This document shows positions 27,806 through 36,205 of a stretch of 64,000 bases of DNA, one piece after another. The stretch comes from Methylobacteriaceae bacterium (GTDB taxonomy: Bacteria > Pseudomonadota > Alphaproteobacteria > Rhizobiales > Beijerinckiaceae), in the NCBI GenBank assembly GCA_020638135.1, contig JACKJE010000004.1:122119-186118 (forward strand). Direction: 5' to 3'. The notes beneath the pieces are model-generated. The model was not told where the DNA came from and ran no database searches. It worked only from the letters and a program-made list of their open reading frames with translations. The position numbers were made by a program, and so were the translations under genes. The stretch's first letter is position 1, and every line of letters begins with the position of its first letter.

Positions 27806-29022
27806 TGCGCGACGAAGACGCCGCCCGCGCGCTCCTCTCGGCGCGCGCCGTGCGCGAGCGTGCGCGACAAATGCTGCGCCTGTGCCAGGACGACCGGCTC
27901 GCGCACTGGCGTCTCGACCGCTCGAAACTGCCTGATGTCGCCGATTTCACACTGAGCGTGATGCGCGACAATTATCCCGATCTCGACATTCCCTTTCATG
28001 CGCGCTGGCGGCATTTTGCGGCCGGCGGCCGGGATCGCTGGAGTTCGATTGCGGCGCGCGGCGCCTGGAAGGACGCAGCCGCCCGCGCCCGCGCGGAATT
28101 CGATCTGGCCATCGTCAGCGTCCTGCTGGACGCGGGCGCGGGCGGCCGCTGGCGCTACCGCGAGGCGGACGGCGCGCTCTCGTCGCGCTCCGAGGGTCTT
28201 GCGATCGCCAGCCTCGACATGTTCGCGGCCGGCTTGTTTTCAGCGGACGCAAGCGATCCGCTGCGCGCCGACGCGGAACGGCTGGCGACCATCGACGCGC
28301 GCGCGCTTGCGACGGGCTTCCAGGTTCATTGCGACAATCCGCTGGTCGGCCTCGCCGGCCGCGTCGACCTGCTCAACCGGCTCGGGCGCGCGTGCCTCGC
28401 CGCGCCGGATGTTTTCGCGCGCAACGATGGCGCGCGGCCGGGCGGGCTGTTCGGTGTTCTCGCGGCGCCGAGCCTTCCCGCCGACGCCATCCTCGCCGCT
28501 GTCCTCGCCCATCTCGGCCCGATCTGGCCGTCGCGGCTGAGCCTCGCCGGCGTCGCGCTCGGCGACACGTGGCGCCACCCGCAGATCCGCGCCGACGATG
28601 CGACCGATGGGCTCATCCCCTTCCACAAGCTCTCGCAATGGCTGTCCTATTCGCTGATCGAGCCGCTGCAGCGCGCGGGCGTCGAGGTTGTCGACATCGA
28701 TGGCCTCACCGGCCTGCCGGAATATCGCAACGGCGGTCTGTTCGTGGATTTCGGCGCGCTCGCGCCGAAGAATGTTGAGGCGGCGCGCGCGCAGCAAACG
28801 GTCGACTCGCTCTTCGTCGTCGAATGGCGCGCGCTTACGGTCGCGCTGCTCGACGAGATTGCCGGCCTCGTTCGCGCGAAACTGAACCTGACCGCCGCAC
28901 AGCTCCCGCTCGCCAGAGTGCTGGAGGGCGGCACATGGGCGGCGGGCCGCCGCATCGCCGCGCAAAGCCGCGCCGACGGTTCGCCGCCGCTCGATATCGT
29001 CAGCGACGGCACGGTGTTCTAG
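27805..29022 (+). CDS. DUF1688 family protein, URC4 type (uracil degradation)
   Basis: This 405-residue protein is recognisable as DUF1688/URC4 by its N-terminal LLSARAVRERARQMLRL, by FHARWRHF, and by IPFHKLSQWLSYSLIEPL and LTGLPEYRNGGLFVD. In yeasts URC4 is needed to degrade uracil by the URC route, and its exact reaction is not settled as far as I know. It overlaps the URC1-like gene by one base, and upp follows after 29 bases, so a three-gene operon is nearly certain. Confidence 0.85.
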
Positions 29023-29051
29023 GTTCTCCTATCCGCAGGGAGATCGAATCG

Positions 29052-29681
29052 ATGGACGGCGTGCATGTGATCGGCCACCCGCTTGTGCAGCACAAGCTCA
29101 CGCTGATGCGGGAAGTCGGCCGCTCCACCAAGGGCTTTCGGCAGCTCCTCAACGAGATCGGCATGCTGCTCGCCTACGAGGTCACGCGCGACCTGCCGCT
29201 CGAACATATCGAAATCCGGACGCCGCTCGCGCATATGAAATCGCCGGTGCTGGCCGGCAAGAAGCTCGTCTTCGCGCCCATCCTGCGCGCCGGCATGGGC
29301 TTTCTCGACGGCATGCTGGAGCTCGTGCCGTCGGCCCGCGTCGCCCATGTCGGGCTCTACCGCGATCCGCATACGCTGGTCGCCGTCGAATATTATTTCA
29401 AGGCGCCGCACGACATCGACGAGCGCCTCGTCATCGTGATGGACCCGATGCTGGCGACCGCCAATTCCGCGACCGCCGCGATCGAGCGCGTCAAGGAGCG
29501 CGGCGCGCGGGACATCCGCTTCGTCTGCCTGCTGGCCGCGCCCGAGGGCGTCGCCAAATTGCGCGCCGAACATCCCGACGTCGAAATCTGGACGGCCGCC
29601 ATCGACAGCCATCTCAACGACCACGGCTATATCGTGCCGGGCCTCGGCGACGCCGGCGACCGCATGTACGGCACGAAATAG
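29052..29681 (+). CDS. upp: Uracil phosphoribosyltransferase
   Basis: Upp makes UMP from uracil and PRPP. In the URC route this is thought to be the first step, rather than simple salvage. The start is ATG 29052 (MDGVHVIGHPLVQHKLT) with AGGGAG upstream. The PRPP loop reads VIVMDPMLATANSA, where many Upp have DPMLATGGS. The C-terminal uracil site GYIVPGLGDAGDRMYGTK is intact. Length 209 is normal. It is the third gene of the URC set, with the antiporter gene 36 bases downstream. Confidence 0.95.
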   Translation: MDGVHVIGHPLVQHKLTLMREVGRSTKGFRQLLNEIGMLLAYEVTRDLPLEHIEIRTPLAHMKSPVLAGKKLVFAPILRAGMGFLDGMLELVPSARVAHVGLYRDPHTLVAVEYYFKAPHDIDERLVIVMDPMLATANSATAAIERVKERGARDIRFVCLLAAPEGVAKLRAEHPDVEIWTAAIDSHLNDHGYIVPGLGDAGDRMYGTK

Positions 29682-29717
29682 ATCGCCGACACGACACGTG
29701 CAGAGAGAGGGGGATGA

Positions 29718-30926
29718 ATGACTCGCGGCTCGCCGGAATTTTCGATCTTCGCGCTCGGCCTGATCCTGCTGACCGCGTCTCTGGTCGCGATCGCCTCGCG
29801 TCGGCTCAAGCTGCCCTACAGCGTCGGTCTGGTGATCGCGGGCATTGCGCTGGCGCTGCTGCCGACGACGATCGACCTGCCGCTCAGCCGCGATCTCATC
29901 TTCAACATCTTCCTGCCGCCGCTCGTGTTCGAGGCGGCGCTGCAGCTCGAATGGAAAGCCTTCCGCCGCGATCTTCCGCTGACGGCATTGCTGGCTTTCC
30001 TCGGCGTGGCGCTCGCGGCGGCCTTCGTCGCCGCCGGCATGCATTACGCCGCGGGCTGGAGCTGGATCGGCGCCGCCCTGTTCGGCGCGCTGATCGCCGC
30101 GACCGATCCGGTCTCGGTGATCGCCGCCTTCCGCGAAATGTCGGTCGAGCGGCGTCTCAGCATGATCGTGGAATCCGAGAGCCTGCTGAACGACGGCGCG
30201 GCCGCCGTCGCCTTCGCCCTGTTGCTCGGCATCGCGGCCGGTCAGGGCATGGCGCCGTCCGGCATCGCGCTGTCGCTCGTCTGGACGATCGTCGGCGGCG
30301 TCGCTGTCGGCGTCGCGGTCGCCGGCGCCCTGCTGCTGATCGCTGGTCGCACCGACGATCATCTGGTCGAGATCACGCTGACGACGATCGCCGCCTACGG
30401 CTCCTTCCTGTTCGCCGAGCATTTCCACATGTCGGGCGTTCTGGCGACGCTGTCGGCCGGCCTGCTCGTTGGCAATTTCGGCATGATGCGTTCGATCGCC
30501 GAGACGAGCCGCGAGCATGTGATCGGCTTCTGGGAATATGTTGCGTTTCTGGCGAATTCGATCGTCTTCATCCTGATCGGCGGCCACGAGGCGCATCAGC
30601 GCATCGACAGGGTCGCGACGGCGGCCGTGATCGCGATCCTGCTCGTCCTCGTCTCCCGCGCTCTGTCGGTCTACCTGCTGTCGGCCGCGTTCATTCCGAC
30701 GAGCCTGCGGATCGACACGCGCTACCAGCACGTTCTCGTCTGGGGCGGCCTGCGCGGCGCGCTGGCTCTGGCTCTGGCGCTCGCGCTGCCGGACAACGTG
30801 CCGGAGCGCGACGTCATCGTCGCCGTCGCCTTCGCGGTGGTCGCCTTCTCGATCTTCGTGCAGGGGCTGACGATGCCGTGGCTGATCCGGCGGCTGGGAC
30901 TGACCTCGGCTCAGAGCAAGCACTGA
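29718..30926 (+). CDS. CPA1-family Na+/H+ antiporter (NhaP-like)
   Basis: This 402-residue inner-membrane protein has about 12 hydrophobic segments. CPA1 motifs are FLPPLVFEAALQLEW, LIAATDPVSVIAAFRE (the ion-binding ND/DP region) and ESLLNDGAA. It should exchange Na+ or K+ for H+. There is no long cytosolic tail. The start is ATG 29718 behind GAGAGGGGG. It lies close behind upp and may be in the same transcript, perhaps to offset pH or cation changes. Confidence 0.9.
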   Translation: MTRGSPEFSIFALGLILLTASLVAIASRRLKLPYSVGLVIAGIALALLPTTIDLPLSRDLIFNIFLPPLVFEAALQLEWKAFRRDLPLTALLAFLGVALAAAFVAAGMHYAAGWSWIGAALFGALIAATDPVSVIAAFREMSVERRLSMIVESESLLNDGAAAVAFALLLGIAAGQGMAPSGIALSLVWTIVGGVAVGVAVAGALLLIAGRTDDHLVEITLTTIAAYGSFLFAEHFHMSGVLATLSAGLLVGNFGMMRSIAETSREHVIGFWEYVAFLANSIVFILIGGHEAHQRIDRVATAAVIAILLVLVSRALSVYLLSAAFIPTSLRIDTRYQHVLVWGGLRGALALALALALPDNVPERDVIVAVAFAVVAFSIFVQGLTMPWLIRRLGLTSAQSKH

Positions 30927-30953
30927 GATTCGCTCGCGGCGCGCCGGTCGGGA

Positions 30954-31742
30954 TCACCCGATTGTGACGTCCACCTTCCCCAGCGGCCCGAAATCCGCGA
31001 CCGCTTTCTTGCCGTCGCCGGCATAGGGGCAGGGCGCGATCGCGGAACCCGTCGTGATGAGATCGCCCGCCTTGAGCGACCGCCCGAGCTTGCCGAGCGC
31101 ATTGGCGAGCCACGCGGTCGCGCCGAATGGCCCGCCGTCGACAGCTGCGCCCTTGCCTTGCGCCTTCGTCTCGCCGTCGAGCGTGAAGGCCACCGTCGCC
31201 GCATCGAGATCGAGGCTCGCGAAATCCGTCGTCATCGGTCCCTGCACCCATTTGGCGCAGCCCGCGAAATCGGCGATCAGCGACGAGGCGCCATGCGGCG
31301 GCGTCATCGGGATGAAACCGCCGACCATTTCGATCGCGCAACCCACGCGCCTGGTCGCCGCCTTCACCGCGGCGGCGTCGACCGGCGCTTTCGTCGCGTC
31401 GAGATCGGCGCCGAGTTCGAGCACGAATTCGGCTTCATAGGCGCGATAGAGCCCGGGCGTCGCCGGCAGTTTCGCGGGCGAAGCGACCGTCATCTGCGCA
31501 TACAGCCGGCCGAGGAACTGGTCGTCGAGCTTGAAATTCGCGCGCGCGCCGGCGTTGGTCGCGCCGATCTTCCAGCCGATTGGCGCAAAACCATTCTCCG
31601 CGGCGAGAATGCGCTCGGCCTCGAACTGCAGCGCGTAGGCCTCCGCCAGATCGGCCGGCGGCGCCGGCAGTTCGGTCTTGCCGGCGGATTCGCGCAGCGC
31701 GATCAGCTTGCGCGCATTGGTTTCGAGATGGCTCTGGCTCAC
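30954..31742 (-). CDS. 2-keto-4-pentenoate hydratase / fumarylacetoacetase family protein
   Basis: This 262-residue protein is of the MhpD-like branch of the FAH superfamily. GWKIGATNAGARANFKLDD, YEAEFVLELGADL, FAGCAKWVQGP and GDLITTGSAIAPCPYAGDG are the family blocks. The acidic residues in YEAEFVLEL should bind the divalent metal. Such enzymes hydrate 2-oxopent-4-enoate in meta-cleavage pathways, but no such pathway genes are nearby, so the true substrate is open. It is a single gene convergent with the antiporter. Confidence 0.8.
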   Translation of the reverse strand: MSQSHLETNARKLIALRESAGKTELPAPPADLAEAYALQFEAERILAAENGFAPIGWKIGATNAGARANFKLDDQFLGRLYAQMTVASPAKLPATPGLYRAYEAEFVLELGADLDATKAPVDAAAVKAATRRVGCAIEMVGGFIPMTPPHGASSLIADFAGCAKWVQGPMTTDFASLDLDAATVAFTLDGETKAQGKGAAVDGGPFGATAWLANALGKLGRSLKAGDLITTGSAIAPCPYAGDGKKAVADFGPLGKVDVTIG

Positions 31743-31820
31743 GTTCGTCTCCTCCGTTGACCGCTCATAACCCCGATTACGCAGGCGCGCGAGGGCTTGC
31801 GCCGCACGAGACCTGTGTTA

Positions 31821-31835
31821 GAACAAATCATGAAC
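31821..31835. promoter_or_regulatory. LexA (SOS) box, alphaproteobacterial type
   Basis: GAAC-N7-GAAC is present exactly (GAAC at 31821-31824 and 31832-31835), the reverse complement of the direct repeat GTTC-N7-GTTC bound by LexA in alphaproteobacteria. It ends 18 bases before the GTG start of the helix-hairpin-helix gene and would block its promoter. The neighbouring hydratase gene runs the other way and starts 79 bases off, so it could also be affected. Confidence 0.75.
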
Positions 31836-31853
31836 AATTAATGGGAGCCTCCC

Positions 31854-32231
31854 GTGACGCACATTGCGGTCGCCGAACAAGTCCGCTCCGGCCGGATCGC
31901 CGATCCCAGGCTCGCGTGGGCGATCGCCCATCCCGAAAATTTCCCGCTCGACGTCAACCGCGCGCCGCGCGACATGCTGCTGCGCGTGCCGGGCCTCGGC
32001 GCCCGCGCGGTCGACCGCATCATCGCCGCGCGGCGCCATGCGGCGATCCGTCTGGTCGATCTCGACCGGCTGACCGGCGGAGCCCGCAAGATTGGGCCAT
32101 TCGTCGCCACCGCCGACTGGCGCCCGAGCGGCGATGTCGATCCCGTTGCGATTCAATCGCCTGAGAAAATTCGTCAACTCGATCTGTTCGGCGCGCCGCC
32201 GGCTCGAGCCTTGCCGGCGTCGGGCCTTTGA
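31854..32231 (+). CDS. Small helix-hairpin-helix protein, like the C-terminus of a radical SAM DNA-repair family
   Basis: This 125-residue protein starts at GTG 31854 behind GGGAGCC. Residues ~30-62 (FPLDVNRAPRDMLLRVPGLG then ARAVDRIIAARR) are a helix-hairpin-helix DNA-binding motif. From memory, the segment from DPRLAWAIAHPE to FVATADWRP matches the end of the ~400-residue putative DNA modification/repair radical SAM proteins. The radical SAM part (CxxxCxxC) is missing; nothing like it is found in any frame upstream. A LexA box sits in the promoter, so DNA-damage induction is likely. It may be a true small SOS gene or the remnant of a deletion. Confidence 0.65.
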   Translation: MTHIAVAEQVRSGRIADPRLAWAIAHPENFPLDVNRAPRDMLLRVPGLGARAVDRIIAARRHAAIRLVDLDRLTGGARKIGPFVATADWRPSGDVDPVAIQSPEKIRQLDLFGAPPARALPASGL

Positions 32232-32277
32232 TCCATATCGCTTGCGCTATGCGGCGCGCGGCGCCAGAAGACGCTCC

Positions 32278-33078
32278 ATGACAGCCCAAGACCTTCCCGC
32301 CTGGCTGCCTCTGTCGGTCCTCGTCTGGATCGTGCAGATGGTCGCCTATCACGGCATCGGCCTGTGGTTCGAATGGCTCGACCGCACGGGCGGGCTCGCC
32401 GACTACAAGACGCGCCCGGTCGATAGCTGGACCTACCGCCAGGTCCTGCCGCGCGTGCTGCTGAACCAGGTCCTCATCCTGCTGCCGGCGATGGTTCTGG
32501 TGGAAAAGGCGGGGCTCGCCTTCGTCGGCCCGGCGCATATCGGGCCGGCCATGTTCGTCATCGGTCTGATCGGCATGACGATCGGCCACGACCTCGTGCA
32601 ATATGTCTCGCACGCCTGGATCCTGCATCGCCCGACGCTGATGCGCACGCTCGGCCATTCCGTGCATCATTCGACGACCGCCAGCCGCTCGATCAGCGCC
32701 TGCTTCATGAGCCCCGCCGATTTCCTGATGGAGATCGCCGCGCCCTATCTGCTGCCGCTGATCGCCATCACCGCCATCGGTTCGGCAGGCTCGGACCTCG
32801 CGTTCCACTTCTTCGCGGTCACGGCCGGCGCCTTTGGCGGGCTCTACGAGCATTCCGGCTACGATTTCAGCGTGAAACTGGCGAAAAGCGACAATCCGCT
32901 CGCCCGTTTCCTCGCCGGCCGCATTTCCAGCAAGGCGCACGCCGAGCATCACAGCCGCGGCAACGTGTCCTTTTCCGACGGTTTCGGCTCCTCGAACATC
33001 TGCGACACCGTCTTCAAGACCCGCTGGGACCTCGTGAAGCCGCGCGAGCGCCAGCGCCGCGCGGGGCAGGAAGCCTGA
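32278..33078 (+). CDS. Fatty acid hydroxylase / sterol desaturase family protein
   Basis: This is a di-iron membrane enzyme. The histidine clusters HDLVQYVSH, HSVHH and HAEHH are all present, and there are about four hydrophobic segments (for example VLLNQVLILLPAMVLVEKAG and MFVIGLIGMTIG). Members hydroxylate or desaturate lipids such as fatty acids, carotenoids, sterols or hopanoid-related compounds; the substrate is not readable here. Start is ATG 32278 (MTAQDLPAWLPL); a longer reading from 32092 would run into the HhH gene and is unlikely. Confidence 0.85.
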   Translation: MTAQDLPAWLPLSVLVWIVQMVAYHGIGLWFEWLDRTGGLADYKTRPVDSWTYRQVLPRVLLNQVLILLPAMVLVEKAGLAFVGPAHIGPAMFVIGLIGMTIGHDLVQYVSHAWILHRPTLMRTLGHSVHHSTTASRSISACFMSPADFLMEIAAPYLLPLIAITAIGSAGSDLAFHFFAVTAGAFGGLYEHSGYDFSVKLAKSDNPLARFLAGRISSKAHAEHHSRGNVSFSDGFGSSNICDTVFKTRWDLVKPRERQRRAGQEA

Positions 33079-33080
33079 GG

Positions 33081-33210
33081 GCCTGACCGAAAACTCGAAT
33101 CCTCACCCTGAGGAGCGCCTGAAAGGCGCGTCTCGAAGGGTGGCCGAGGCTCGAAACGCTGGATCATGCTTCGAGACGCAGGCTTCACCTGCTCCTCAGC
33201 ATGAGGGATC
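33081..33210. repeat. Long intergenic inverted repeat (CTGAGGAGC family), copy 1
   Basis: The arms CTGAGGAGC and GCTCCTCAG, and inside them GCGTCTCGAAG and CTTCGAGACGC, fold into a long hairpin. The first ~60 bases (from GCCTGACCGAAAACTCG) recur almost identically at 55260-55376. This is a dispersed, non-coding palindrome. Confidence 0.8.
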
Positions 33211-33405
33211 TGGATCGGCGGCGAATTTCGAGGCAGGCGCTCAGCATGAATTTGTGGGCGGCCGGAAGTACTCAAATCCACAGATAATCCGGCTTCCCGC
33301 CGATTGCGGCGCAGCACCCCGCTTGCGTCGGCGCGTCGGGCTTGCAAAAGTCTTCGCCCCGCTTTGCGGGACCTGCATGCCTAGTTCGCCGTCGGGATCG
33401 GAATT
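33211..33405. other. dnaN upstream region
   Basis: With the repeat before it, this completes a 327-base stretch without a gene. It should hold the dnaN promoter and leader. I see no clear consensus promoter and no other element. A weak DnaA-box-like word is discussed under rejected items. Confidence 0.4.
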
Positions 33406-34524
33406 ATGAAAGTCACTTTGGAGAGAGCGGCCCTGTTGAAGTCGCTCGGGCACGTCCATCGCGTTGTGGAGCGCCGCACGACCATTCCGATCCTGTCCAA
33501 CGTTCTCCTGCAGGCCGATGGCCGCAATCTCTTGCTCAAGGCGACCGACCTCGACCTCGAAGTGACCGAGACGGTCGCCGCCGACGTCGGCATGAAGGGC
33601 GGCACGACCCTGCCGGCGCATACGCTCTACGAAATCGTCCGCAAGCTGCCCGACGGCGCGCAGGTCTCGCTCGACGGCGCAAGCGACGGCGGGCAATTGC
33701 TGCTGAAGTCCGGCCGCTCGCGCTTCACCCTGCAGAGCCTGCCCGAAAGCGACTTCCCCGACATTTCGGCCGGCGAGATGACGCACAGGTTCACGCTGGC
33801 CGCCGGTGATCTCAAGAAGCTTATCGAGAAGACGCAATTCGCGATCTCCAACGAGGAGACGCGCTATTATCTCAACGGCATCTTCATGCACACGACCGAG
33901 GTCGACGGCCATGCGATGCTGCGCGGCGTGGCGACCGACGGCCACCGGCTCGCCCGCGTCGAAATCCCGGCGCCGGCAGGCTCGGCCGGCATGCCCGGCG
34001 TCATCGTGCCGCGCAAGGCGGTCAGCGAAGTGCAGAAGCTGATCGAGGACATCGACGCCGACGTCACGATCGAACTCTCGGCCAGCAAGATCCGCTTCAA
34101 CTTCGGCTCCGTCGTGCTGACCTCGAAACTGATCGACGGCACCTTCCCCGATTACGCGCGCGTCATCCCGACCAACAACGACAAACGCCTCACCGTCGAG
34201 CGCGCCGATTTCGCCCGCGCCGTGGACCGCGTCTCCACCATTTCCTCGGAGCGTGGCCGCGCCGTGAAAATGTCGATCGGCGACGGCAGGCTGACGCTGT
34301 CGGTCACCAACCCGGACGCCGGCACGGCGATCGAGGAGCTGGAGGTCGACTACGATTCCGGCCCGCTCGATATCGGCTTCAATGCCCGCTACCTGCTCGA
34401 CATCACCCAGCAGCTCGATTCCGACACGGCCCTGTTCCGTCTCGCCGACGCCGGCTCGCCGACCATCATCCAGGATCGCGACGGCGCTGCGGCGCTCTAT
34501 GTGCTGATGCCGATGCGGGTGTAG
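33406..34524 (+). CDS. dnaN: DNA polymerase III beta subunit (sliding clamp)
   Basis: DnaN forms the dimeric ring that tethers the replicative polymerase to DNA. The 372-residue protein shows all three clamp domains: MKVTLERAALLKSLGHVHRV at the start, ATDGHRLARVE in the middle, and the C-terminal IIQDRDGAAALYVLMPMRV ending in the usual MPMR tail. Start is ATG 33406. dnaA is not next to it, and the following gene is a DNA methyltransferase instead of the recF often found after dnaN. Confidence 0.97.
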   Translation: MKVTLERAALLKSLGHVHRVVERRTTIPILSNVLLQADGRNLLLKATDLDLEVTETVAADVGMKGGTTLPAHTLYEIVRKLPDGAQVSLDGASDGGQLLLKSGRSRFTLQSLPESDFPDISAGEMTHRFTLAAGDLKKLIEKTQFAISNEETRYYLNGIFMHTTEVDGHAMLRGVATDGHRLARVEIPAPAGSAGMPGVIVPRKAVSEVQKLIEDIDADVTIELSASKIRFNFGSVVLTSKLIDGTFPDYARVIPTNNDKRLTVERADFARAVDRVSTISSERGRAVKMSIGDGRLTLSVTNPDAGTAIEELEVDYDSGPLDIGFNARYLLDITQQLDSDTALFRLADAGSPTIIQDRDGAAALYVLMPMRV

Positions 34525-34579
34525 AGGCTGGCTGACGTTCGGCGTCGCTTCGCTTAGCCTTCGGCCTGGAGCGAATCGC

Positions 34580-35731
34580 ATGGGCGGCCCGACTTATTAC
34601 GAATTCTTCGCCGGCGGCGGCATGGCGCGCGCGGGGCTCGGCCTCGGCTGGCGCTGCCTGTTCGCCAACGATTTCGATCCGCGCAAGGCCCGCGCTTATG
34701 CGGACAATTGGGGCGCCGGCGACTTCCGGCTCGAGGACATTCACAAGCTGACGGCGGACGACCTTCCCGGCCGCGCTGATCTCGCCTGGGCCTCCTTCCC
34801 CTGTCAGGACCTGTCGCTGGCGGGCGCGGGCAGGGGGCTCGACGGCGCGCGCTCCGGCGCCTTTTTCGGCCTCGCCGCGCTGATCGCAGGACTTCGCGCG
34901 CAGGGGCGCGCGCCGAAATTGCTGGCGCTCGAAAATGTCGTGGGACTGCTCACCTCGAACGGCGGCGCCGATTTCGTCGCGCTCTGCCGCGCGCTGCGAC
35001 AGCTCGGCTATCGGTTCGGCGCGCTGACGATCGACGCCGCGCATTTCGTCCCGCAATCGCGCCCGCGCCTGTTTGTGATCGCGGTCGATCGCGACGTGGC
35101 GATCGCGCCCGCCTGCCTCGCCGCCGCGCCGTCGCCGGACTGGGCGTCGTCTGCGCTGCGTCGGGCCGCCGGCAATCTGCCGCCGGAACTCGCGGCCGAC
35201 TGGCTGTGGTGGCGCCTGCCGCCGCCGCCCGCCCGCAACGTCGCGCTGGCGCAGGTGATCGAGGCGCGACCGCGCGATGTCGAATGGCTCGACGCGGCGA
35301 AGGTCGCGCGCCTGCTCGACCTCATGGCGCCCCTGCACCGCGCGCGCGTCGAGGCGGCGAAGGCGTCGCGCGAAAGGATGGTCGGCGCGCTCTACCGGCG
35401 CATGCGATGCGACGCCGATGGCGCGCGCGTGCAGCGCGCGGAAGTGCGCTTCGACGGGCTCGCCGGCTGCCTGCGCACGCCGGCCGGCGGGTCGAGCCGG
35501 CAATCGCTGCTGATCGTCGAAAACGGCCGCATCCGCGCCCGCCTGCTGTCGGGGCGCGAGGCGGCGCGGCTGATGGGCCTGCCGGAGGATTACAAGCTGC
35601 CGAAAGGCTACACCGAGGCCTGTCATCTTCTCGGCGACGGCGTCGTCGCGCCGGCCGTGCGCTTCCTCGCCGAGCACCTACTGGAGCTGCTTGCGGGAAT
35701 ACCCGCCGCGCCGCTGCTGGCGGCGGAATGA
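34580..35731 (+). CDS. DNA (cytosine-5) methyltransferase
   Basis: C5-methyltransferase motifs are in the usual order: I FFAGGGMARAGLGLGW (SAM binding), IV ASFPCQDLSLAG with the catalytic Cys, VI LENVVGLL, VIII QSRPRLFVI, then a target recognition region and motif X near the end (LLGDGVVAPAVRFLAEHL). Length 383 is normal for an M.HpaII-like enzyme. The stop overlaps the start of a Vsr gene (ATGA). No restriction endonuclease is adjacent, so it looks like a solitary methylase. Its target site cannot be read from the sequence. Confidence 0.92.
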   Translation: MGGPTYYEFFAGGGMARAGLGLGWRCLFANDFDPRKARAYADNWGAGDFRLEDIHKLTADDLPGRADLAWASFPCQDLSLAGAGRGLDGARSGAFFGLAALIAGLRAQGRAPKLLALENVVGLLTSNGGADFVALCRALRQLGYRFGALTIDAAHFVPQSRPRLFVIAVDRDVAIAPACLAAAPSPDWASSALRRAAGNLPPELAADWLWWRLPPPPARNVALAQVIEARPRDVEWLDAAKVARLLDLMAPLHRARVEAAKASRERMVGALYRRMRCDADGARVQRAEVRFDGLAGCLRTPAGGSSRQSLLIVENGRIRARLLSGREAARLMGLPEDYKLPKGYTEACHLLGDGVVAPAVRFLAEHLLELLAGIPAAPLLAAE

Positions 35732-36144
35732 AGCGCGCGAAGACGACCGCGCCCCCCGACCGCTCCGCCATCATGCGCGCCGTGCCCCGCCGCGACACGT
35801 CCGCAGAGCTGAAGGTCCGCCGCCTGCTGCGCCCCATCGCACCCGGCTACCGGCTGCATCGCAAGGACGTGCCCGGCAATCCCGACATCGCCTTCCTCGG
35901 CGCGAAGAAGGCGATCTTCGTGCACGGCTGTTTCTGGCACGGTCACGATTGCCGGCGCGGCGCGCGCATGCCGAAGACCAATGCGGATTACTGGCGCGCC
36001 AAGATCGGCCGCAACCGCGCGCGCGACGCGCGCCATCTCGACGAACTCGCCGCGCTCGGCTGGCGGGCGCTCGTCGTCTGGGAATGCGAACTCGCCGACG
36101 AGGCGGCGCTCGCTGCGCGCCTGCGCGCCTTTTGCGAGAATTGA
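35728..36144 (+). CDS. vsr: Very short patch repair endonuclease
   Basis: Vsr nicks next to the T of T:G mismatches left when 5-methylcytosine deaminates, so it is the natural partner of the overlapping methylase. The conserved blocks are MRAVPRRDTSAELKVRRLL, LHRKDVPGNPDIAF with the metal-binding Asp, IFVHGCFWHGHDC with the zinc/active-site His and Cys, and WRAKIGRNRARD. Length 138 is normal. The start overlaps the methylase stop by four bases. A hairpin follows the stop. Confidence 0.95.
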   Translation: MKRAKTTAPPDRSAIMRAVPRRDTSAELKVRRLLRPIAPGYRLHRKDVPGNPDIAFLGAKKAIFVHGCFWHGHDCRRGARMPKTNADYWRAKIGRNRARDARHLDELAALGWRALVVWECELADEAALAARLRAFCEN

Positions 36145-36160
36145 GGGCGGCTCAAACGAA

Positions 36161-36182
36161 AGAGGCGGCCGAAGCCGCCTCT
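36161..36182. terminator. Hairpin between convergent vsr and outer-membrane protein genes
   Basis: A 9-bp stem AGAGGCGGC/GCCGCCTCT with loop CGAA sits 17 bases after the vsr stop and 24 bases from the end of the opposite gene. T-runs on either side are poor, so it is a likely but weak bidirectional terminator. Confidence 0.6.
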
Positions 36183-36205
36183 CGTCCCGAAAAGCCAAGG
36201 TCGGC

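Noticed and set aside
33270..33295. DnaA-box-like word AAATCCACA upstream of dnaN, possibly an origin
   Set aside because: Only one site with 7 of 9 matches to TTATCCACA, no cluster and no AT-rich unwinding region, and dnaA is not adjacent.
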